A model generated the notes under the pieces. It saw only the letters and a list, made by a program, of their open reading frames with translations. It was not told where the DNA came from and did no database searches. This document shows positions 59,660 through 64,000 of a stretch of DNA of 64,000 nt, piece after piece. The DNA is from Teredinibacter purpureus (GTDB taxonomy: Bacteria > Pseudomonadota > Gammaproteobacteria > Pseudomonadales > Cellvibrionaceae). The DNA lies in contig NZ_CP060092.1 of NCBI RefSeq assembly GCF_014217335.1, positions 79,501 to 143,500 of the forward strand, in the 5' to 3' direction. The position numbers were made by a program, and so were the translations under genes. The stretch's first letter is position 1, and each line of letters starts with the position of its first letter.

Positions 59660-60060
59660 TATAACTCGTCAAAAAGTTCAAGCAGAAAGTTCGGCAAAAA
59701 TGGGCGACCACGCTCATTTAGAGAAGTCGCTGTAATTTTAGCGAGGAGAACCGGCGTATCACTACCTTTCCGAAAAATACCTTGGTTAAAATTAAAACGA
59801 ATTTTAGAAGAGCGAACCAATGAGGTTCCCACCCAAAATACTTCACCCGGCCTTAAAGACTGCTTGTAATCAAGCTCTGTACGAATAACCACCAAATTAA
59901 TCTTTTTTTCCGCTAACGCCGCAAAATTAACCCCAACCTCCAACAAAAATTCATGACGAGCATGCTCTAAATATTGCTGATACACACTGTTGTTCACGAC
60001 ACCCTGCAAATCACATTCGTAGTCTCTTACCTTCAACTCCAACTTATGACTATATTCCAT
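59659..60060 (-). CDS. Acyl-CoA thioesterase (4HBT/YbgC type)
   Basis: A 133-residue hotdog-fold protein. VRDYECDLQGVVNNSVYQQYLEHARHEFL carries the catalytic Asp and the GVV(N/Y)N helix of the 4-hydroxybenzoyl-CoA thioesterase family. It hydrolyses an acyl-CoA of unknown length. Its ATG overlaps the stop of the FKBP gene (TAATG). Confidence 0.9.
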   Translation of the reverse strand: MEYSHKLELKVRDYECDLQGVVNNSVYQQYLEHARHEFLLEVGVNFAALAEKKINLVVIRTELDYKQSLRPGEVFWVGTSLVRSSKIRFNFNQGIFRKGSDTPVLLAKITATSLNERGRPFLPNFLLELFDEL

Positions 60061-60488
60061 TAAAATTTTACCTCTAACAATCTCACATCAAAAATTAATA
60101 CGGCGTTGGGGCCTATCTTATTGCTTGCCCCGCGCTTCCCCCAAGCCAATTCAGGCGGCACGACCAATTCATAACGAGCACCCGGTTCCATTAACATCAA
60201 CCCTTCGCGTAAACCGGGTATAGCCTCAGACATTAAAAATTTATCTGGCATGCCCGTTTTATAAGTATCGGCTATCACACCTCCATCAGCGCTCAACACT
60301 CGCTGGTTCACCACAACGGTGTCGCTTTCCGTTGGTCGGCTACCGTCGCCCTCCTCAATAACACTGTACAACAAACCACTTTCGGTAATCATCGCCTCTG
60401 CTCGCAAGCTATACTTTTCTAGATAGGCCTCACCTAGCTTCCGATTTTGCCCTGCCGAGCCTTTATTTAGCTTTTTCTTCTGCTTCAT
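60060..60488 (-). CDS. Small FKBP-type peptidyl-prolyl isomerase
   Basis: A 142-residue protein with a basic start (MKQKKKLNKGSAGQNRK) and one FKBP domain (GLLYSVIEEGDGSRPTESD, AIPGLREGLMLMEPGARYELVVPPELAWG, SNKIGPNAVLIFDVRLLEV). The usual Phe-Asp of the active-site loop (F-D-S) is replaced by IADTYKTG, so catalytic activity is in doubt. Translationally coupled to the thioesterase gene. Confidence 0.88.
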   Translation of the reverse strand: MKQKKKLNKGSAGQNRKLGEAYLEKYSLRAEAMITESGLLYSVIEEGDGSRPTESDTVVVNQRVLSADGGVIADTYKTGMPDKFLMSEAIPGLREGLMLMEPGARYELVVPPELAWGKRGASNKIGPNAVLIFDVRLLEVKF

Positions 60489-60940
60489 ATTCGTTCATAC
60501 CGTTGTCATTGAACCCCGCGCCATGCCAGAAACAGCCGCACCCTATTAAAACGTAGTAACAGTTCATTTTACACACTCCACCCATCACGCTGACCAAGAC
60601 AACAGAGTACTCGAAAATCTATTCGACTTACAAAGCAAACAAACGTTTGAACTTATTGACAGTACGCGAAGAGCTATAGCCTGAAGGGGTGTTAATTAAG
60701 AAAGGAAAAAAATTTGCCGGCGAGGGACCACGAAAACTACAGACACTCATACGCTATCAGCTAAATGCGTCTTCGGTAAGAAAGATCAAAGAAGGGAGAG
60801 AACACACTATAGACATGACGGCCGAATACAAATAAAAACCCAAGCCGCCGTTAGTGCACTCGTTAACTAACTAAAGCTTGGGTCAACTATTAATGACGTC
60901 TCTACATGTTACTCAAGATAACGCCATTCGCCCTATTACT
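60489..60940. other. Intergenic region with the GntR terminator
   Basis: About 450 bp. It holds the promoter region of the FKBP gene and the terminator of the GntR gene. No gene is seen. Confidence 0.5.
60834..60883 (-). terminator. Terminator of the second GntR gene
   Basis: Stem ACCCAAGC (60838-60845)/GCTTGGGT (60876-60883) with a 30-nt loop; on the minus strand it is followed by TTTTT. It lies 57 bp after the gene's stop. Confidence 0.7.
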
Positions 60941-61627
60941 TTACAAATGCGGCAGCTGGTAACGATCGAGAACTTGACGAAGAATATCGGTTATTTCCTG
61001 ACGTAAATGATAATGCCGAGCCTTCGCTTTTTCCCAGTCTCCTATCGCTATCGCGTCGAAAACTTCGACATACGCTTGCGTAGAACTAGAAGGTTTGGGT
61101 CGCAATTTCAAGGTTATATTACGCGCTCGGTGTGCTTGTGCACGAACAGTTCCAACCAGTATAGCCAAGCGCTTATTACCTGATAACGATACAAGCAACC
61201 GATGAAATTTTTCTTCGGCATGCGCCCACGCATCAATATCATCTACGCTAAGTGCTTGCTGCATTTCATTTACGGAATCTTTCATAGGCATTAATGTATC
61301 CGCCCCAAGATTTTGCTTAGCCAGCAACTCTACCGCTGTACACTCTAAACCCGTTAAAACCTGACTTATTTCTATAATGTCGGCTGGAACTAACGGTAAT
61401 ACTCGCATGCCGCGACGAGGTATTAGCTCAATTAATTTTTCCGCCTCTAGCCTAATGAGAGCTTCTCGAACTGGCGTCCGACTAACGCCCAAACTGCGCG
61501 CAATCTCGGGTTCTAAAGCTTGATAACCTGGAGGGTATTCATTCCCCAGAATACTACTTTTTAATTTTCGGTAGGCTTTTTCGACTCGTGATAAGCCCGC
61601 CTCTTCTACTTCGTATTGTTCGCTCAT
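60941..61627 (-). CDS. GntR-family transcriptional regulator (FCD type)
   Basis: A 228-residue regulator. The winged helix has VEKAYRKLKSSILGNEYPPGYQALEPEIARSLGVSRTPVREALIRLEAEKLI (in parts: SLGVSRTPVREALIRL, ELIPRRGMRVLPL), and the FCD domain has EEKFHRLLVSLSGNKRL and DAIAIGDWEKAKARHYHL with likely metal-binding His residues. The ligand is unknown. An imperfect inverted repeat lies ~180 bp upstream. Confidence 0.92.
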   Translation of the reverse strand: MSEQYEVEEAGLSRVEKAYRKLKSSILGNEYPPGYQALEPEIARSLGVSRTPVREALIRLEAEKLIELIPRRGMRVLPLVPADIIEISQVLTGLECTAVELLAKQNLGADTLMPMKDSVNEMQQALSVDDIDAWAHAEEKFHRLLVSLSGNKRLAILVGTVRAQAHRARNITLKLRPKPSSSTQAYVEVFDAIAIGDWEKAKARHYHLRQEITDILRQVLDRYQLPHL

Positions 61628-61805
61628 AATCGCATTCTTATATGTGCAATCTAATGTGTTTTATTTTTATATCCACTGGCAAAAAAACCAGCGCCCCCAA
61701 TCGAAACAAATTGTATCATTCGCATTCGATTTAAGGGGAAAGATAACGGACGGAATTCGCAATTCAAAGTATGTTTACTTAAAATTCCTACTTTCGTATC
61801 AACCT

Positions 61806-61856
61806 TGCCATGCAACTCTCTTGCGTTAATGGATGCAAGTGAAGTTATGCATGGTA
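61806..61856. promoter_or_regulatory. Long imperfect inverted repeat upstream of the GntR gene
   Basis: TGCCATGCAACT..CTTGC (61806-61824) pairs with GCAAG..AGTTATGCATGGTA (61835-61856), two or three bulges. It is between the GntR gene and the small conserved gene, so it could be an operator for either or an RNA structure. Confidence 0.45.
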
Positions 61857-62085
61857 AAAACTAATGGCCGTATCATTAATAAAATAATCCTTTTGTTTGA
61901 CTACCTTTTGTTGGCTCCTGCAATTTGATTAACGAATTCATTTCATCCCACACTTGTGTTTTCGAAACACCATACTAAAAACTGAAACTATTATGGCTAC
62001 ACCCCCTACAACAGTACTTTAAAATGACCTCCCCCAAACGGCTTTAGTTATGCTTTAATTGTAGGGATGTATTAGGTAGGCTGTT

Positions 62086-62400
62086 ATGAAACCCTTAAAA
62101 ACGAAAGCTCAGTTACGCCAAGAGTTAAATGACCAGATAAACCAATTTCTTGCCACAGGTGGCGAGGTGGAGAACGTTGCGTCCGGACAAAGTGGGAATA
62201 CAGATAACACCCACCTATTTTCGAATAGTGCTAGCTTCCCGCCAAAACAAGAGAGAACCCCCGTCACCGAGGTGATCAAGCAAGTTGACGCTCGCCGCCA
62301 TAACGGCACCCACTCACCCTTAAACCGTACTCGGCGCCCACATAAAAAATTGATCACCGACGATTTTGGTGAACCGCTTCGCTGGGTATGGGTAGATTAG
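62086..62400 (+). CDS. Small conserved protein of unknown function
   Basis: A 104-residue protein beginning MKPLKTKAQLRQELNDQI and GGEVENVASGQSG, a pattern I remember from short uncharacterised proteins of Pseudomonas-like bacteria (QLRxEL...FLxxGG). The middle is polar; the end has RRPHKKLITDDFGEPLRWVW. It may bind nucleic acid; unproven. It starts 22 bp before the EVE gene's neighbourhood and is likely co-transcribed with it. GGTAGG upstream is a plausible ribosome site. Confidence 0.7.
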   Translation: MKPLKTKAQLRQELNDQINQFLATGGEVENVASGQSGNTDNTHLFSNSASFPPKQERTPVTEVIKQVDARRHNGTHSPLNRTRRPHKKLITDDFGEPLRWVWVD

Positions 62401-62421
62401 GCTCCACAACGAACCCCAAAT

Positions 62422-62883
62422 ATGATGTATTGGCTATTTAAAACTGAGCCCGATGCTTACAGTATCGAAGATCTCGCCGCCGAGCACTCCGCCACTACTC
62501 GCTGGGACGGTATTCGCAACTTCCAGGCACGTAATTTTATTCGGGATAAACTCTGCAAGGGTGACGAGGTTTTGATCTACCACAGCAGCTGTAAACCTAC
62601 CGCCATCGTGGGCACCGCTAAGGTCGTAAGCAATCCCTACCCAGATCCCTCTCAGTTTGATCAACAATCGACATATTTTGATGGTAAATCGAGCACAGCA
62701 AACCCGCGCTGGTTCAGTGTCGATATCACCCTGCAAAAACGATTTCAAAAACCTCTGCCGCTCGCTCAGCTCAAAGCGACCGAAAAGCTCTCTGGCATGG
62801 TTCTCCTGAAGCAAGGGCGTTTGTCTATTCAACCCGTAACGCCTGAAGAATTTAACGCAATCATGGCACTATCGTCTCGCTAA
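62422..62883 (+). CDS. EVE-domain protein
   Basis: A 153-residue protein matching the EVE (PUA-like) domain: YWLFKTEPDAYSIEDL, RWDGIRNFQARNFIRD, KGDEVLIYHSSCKPTAIVG, and HHFS-type NPRWFSVDI. EVE domains bind modified bases in RNA or DNA. Two adjacent ATG codons; either may be used. Normal single-domain length. Confidence 0.92.
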   Translation: MMYWLFKTEPDAYSIEDLAAEHSATTRWDGIRNFQARNFIRDKLCKGDEVLIYHSSCKPTAIVGTAKVVSNPYPDPSQFDQQSTYFDGKSSTANPRWFSVDITLQKRFQKPLPLAQLKATEKLSGMVLLKQGRLSIQPVTPEEFNAIMALSSR

Positions 62884-62911
62884 CCCCTACATCGCTCTAC
62901 GCTCCCGCCAC

Positions 62912-63088
62912 TTAGATCACGCCGTGGCCAATCGCTATTAGGTAGCTTACGAGTGTTATTGCTCCTAGGCACACGAAGATTATGCCCAGCAAGCGCAACG
63001 GTTTAAATTCTTTGCGCTCGACGGCATTCACATTACTGGCTAGGTAGGCGTCTACTTTTTTCTGATCGTCAGGATAAAGCTCAGGCAT
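62912..63088 (-). CDS. DUF3094-family small membrane protein
   Basis: A 58-residue protein: MPELYPDDQKKVDAYLAS, then VERKEFKPLRLLG and one hydrophobic helix (LGIIFVCLGAITLVSYLIAIG). The pattern (PDDQ..V..YL, VERKPF) matches DUF3094 of Pseudomonas-like bacteria. Function unknown. The ATG at 63088 has TCTAGAGAAC upstream. Confidence 0.82.
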   Translation of the reverse strand: MPELYPDDQKKVDAYLASNVNAVERKEFKPLRLLGIIFVCLGAITLVSYLIAIGHGVI

Positions 63089-63148
63089 TTAAGTTCTCTA
63101 GAAAGGCTTACAACACGTTTAACAAAAGTCGCTAGTGTAGCGCAGCCC

Positions 63149-64000
63149 CTAAAAGCATTCATCCCTCAGGCCCATCACGCTCGATGAACCTACCGCAATA
63201 CGCGTCGCTAACAGCTCCACTTCGGGTAATACACGCTGAAAATAATAACGCGCGGTGGCCTGCTTCGCATGCACCAAAATTTCATCATCTAACGAATTTA
63301 CCTCAATGGCCGCCCTTAACCACATGTAACCGTAGCAGAGGTATCCCATCATATTCAGGTAATCAACGGCGGCAGCGCCCATAGCGTTCGCATCACGCGT
63401 TGATTGCTCCATTATATTGGCCGTCGTACTTTTAACGCGGTCTATGGCAACACGCAGCTGGGGGGCAAGCTCTAGACCAATACTGACATGCCCCGCGCGG
63501 CTTAGGTAAGTATTGATATCAACAAGCAATAGGCCCAATAACTCAGCATTGCAGGCGATAGTTTTTCGGCCCATTAGATCCATAGCCTGTATACCATTGG
63601 TGCCTTCGTAGATTTGCGTAATCCTAATATCGCGCACATGCTGCTCTTGCCCCCACTCTCGAATATAACCATGGCCACCGAAAACCTGCTGGCCTAATAC
63701 TGCAGTATCAAATGCTCTGTCCGTTAAAAATGCCTTCGCAATAGGCGTAAGCAACGCCACCATTTTCTCCGCGTGCGCTTTTTGTTCAGGGTTTTCACTG
63801 AACTTCGCTAAATCCAACCATTGCGCAACAAAAATGTAGAAAGCCCGCCCACCTTCATTTAACGCTCGCATCGACATTAACATTCGCCGAACATCGGGGT
63901 GGACAAGCAAAGGATCGGCCTCTTTGTCGGGGCATGTTACACCGCTAGGGCTTCGGCTTTGTAACCGTTCACGCGCATATTCCACCGCACTTTGATACGA
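63149..64000 (-). CDS. Acyl-CoA dehydrogenase, C-terminal part (5' end outside window)
   Basis: The frame is open to the window edge (SYQSAVEYARERLQ), giving the last ~283 residues. It has the acyl-CoA dehydrogenase C-terminal fold with QQVFGGHGYIREWGQEQHVRD, RITQIYEGTNGIQAMDLMGRK (catalytic Glu in YEGTN), and an extra C-terminal domain of about 120 residues (ITAS-like Acyl-CoA_dh_C). It acts in fatty acid beta-oxidation. The GTG at 63985 is internal. Confidence 0.95.
   Translation of the reverse strand, partial: SYQSAVEYARERLQSRSPSGVTCPDKEADPLLVHPDVRRMLMSMRALNEGGRAFYIFVAQWLDLAKFSENPEQKAHAEKMVALLTPIAKAFLTDRAFDTAVLGQQVFGGHGYIREWGQEQHVRDIRITQIYEGTNGIQAMDLMGRKTIACNAELLGLLLVDINTYLSRAGHVSIGLELAPQLRVAIDRVKSTTANIMEQSTRDANAMGAAAVDYLNMMGYLCYGYMWLRAAIEVNSLDDEILVHAKQATARYYFQRVLPEVELLATRIAVGSSSVMGLRDECF

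Overview
The window looks like chromosomal DNA of a marine, polysaccharide-degrading gammaproteobacterium of the Cellvibrionales (Teredinibacter/Saccharophagus-like). This is inferred from TonB-dependent receptors, a Pro-Thr linked lipoprotein with carbohydrate-binding-type repeats, a tryptophan-halogenase-family enzyme, and Pseudomonas-like order in the housekeeping blocks (rnr-rlmB-rpsF-rpsR-DUF2232-rplI-dnaB next to tRNA-Leu; PilZ-type gene-fimX-serB-ytjB). No sequence search was possible, so family names rest on motif and full-length recognition.

Left part (1-22 kb). The end of one TonB-dependent receptor is followed by a surface lipoprotein with four tandem repeats, YgiQ, a GntR/FCD regulator and a second complete TonB-dependent receptor with a 30-bp near-perfect palindrome upstream. 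Then come an SGNH hydrolase facing a carbamoyltransferase/SxtJ/DUF5989 operon, cysE, the EF-P modification genes epmA and efp, a class 3 lipase, a DUF2884 protein, and a stand-alone flavin halogenase. The third EF-P gene, epmB, starts at 21.7 kb, so EF-P, its ligase and its lysine aminomutase all lie within about 8 kb.

Middle (22-48 kb). A PilZ-type protein and a degenerate GGDEF/EAL protein (FimX) belong to type IV pilus control. A DUF4157 protein with a HExxH motif sits between fimX and serB, which are neighbours in Pseudomonas. Next are ytjB/ahpA, DUF924, a bifunctional ornithine-lipid synthase (OlsF-like), MAPEG, Smr, ppnN, slyD and acs. A long minus-strand block follows: rnr, rlmB, rpsF, rpsR, DUF2232, rplI, a terminator, then dnaB, panC and panD. 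PanC carries unusual substitutions in usually conserved motifs.

Island (48.0-53.8 kb). tRNA-Leu(CAG) carries an integrated element bounded by a 13-bp direct repeat of the tRNA 3' end; what is probably the original tRNA terminator now lies beyond the far repeat. The island is decaying: the integrase N-terminus looks frameshifted, one gene is frameshifted at a run of seven T, an IS3-family remnant interrupts a fic gene that also has a nonsense codon, and a complete IS21-family element is present. An Rrf2 regulator and a divergent methyltransferase with two 21-bp operators look intact.

Right part (54-64 kb). A two-gene minus-strand unit is the least explained locus. One protein has an N-terminus like ISL3 transposases and three ~85-residue repeats, with its last repeat cut by a 7-bp tandem duplication; the other resembles FIST sensor domains. 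After it come an orphan acylating acetaldehyde dehydrogenase, an FklB-type isomerase, rdgC, a thioesterase coupled to a second FKBP gene, another GntR/FCD regulator, a small conserved protein, an EVE protein, DUF3094 and the C-terminal part of an acyl-CoA dehydrogenase.
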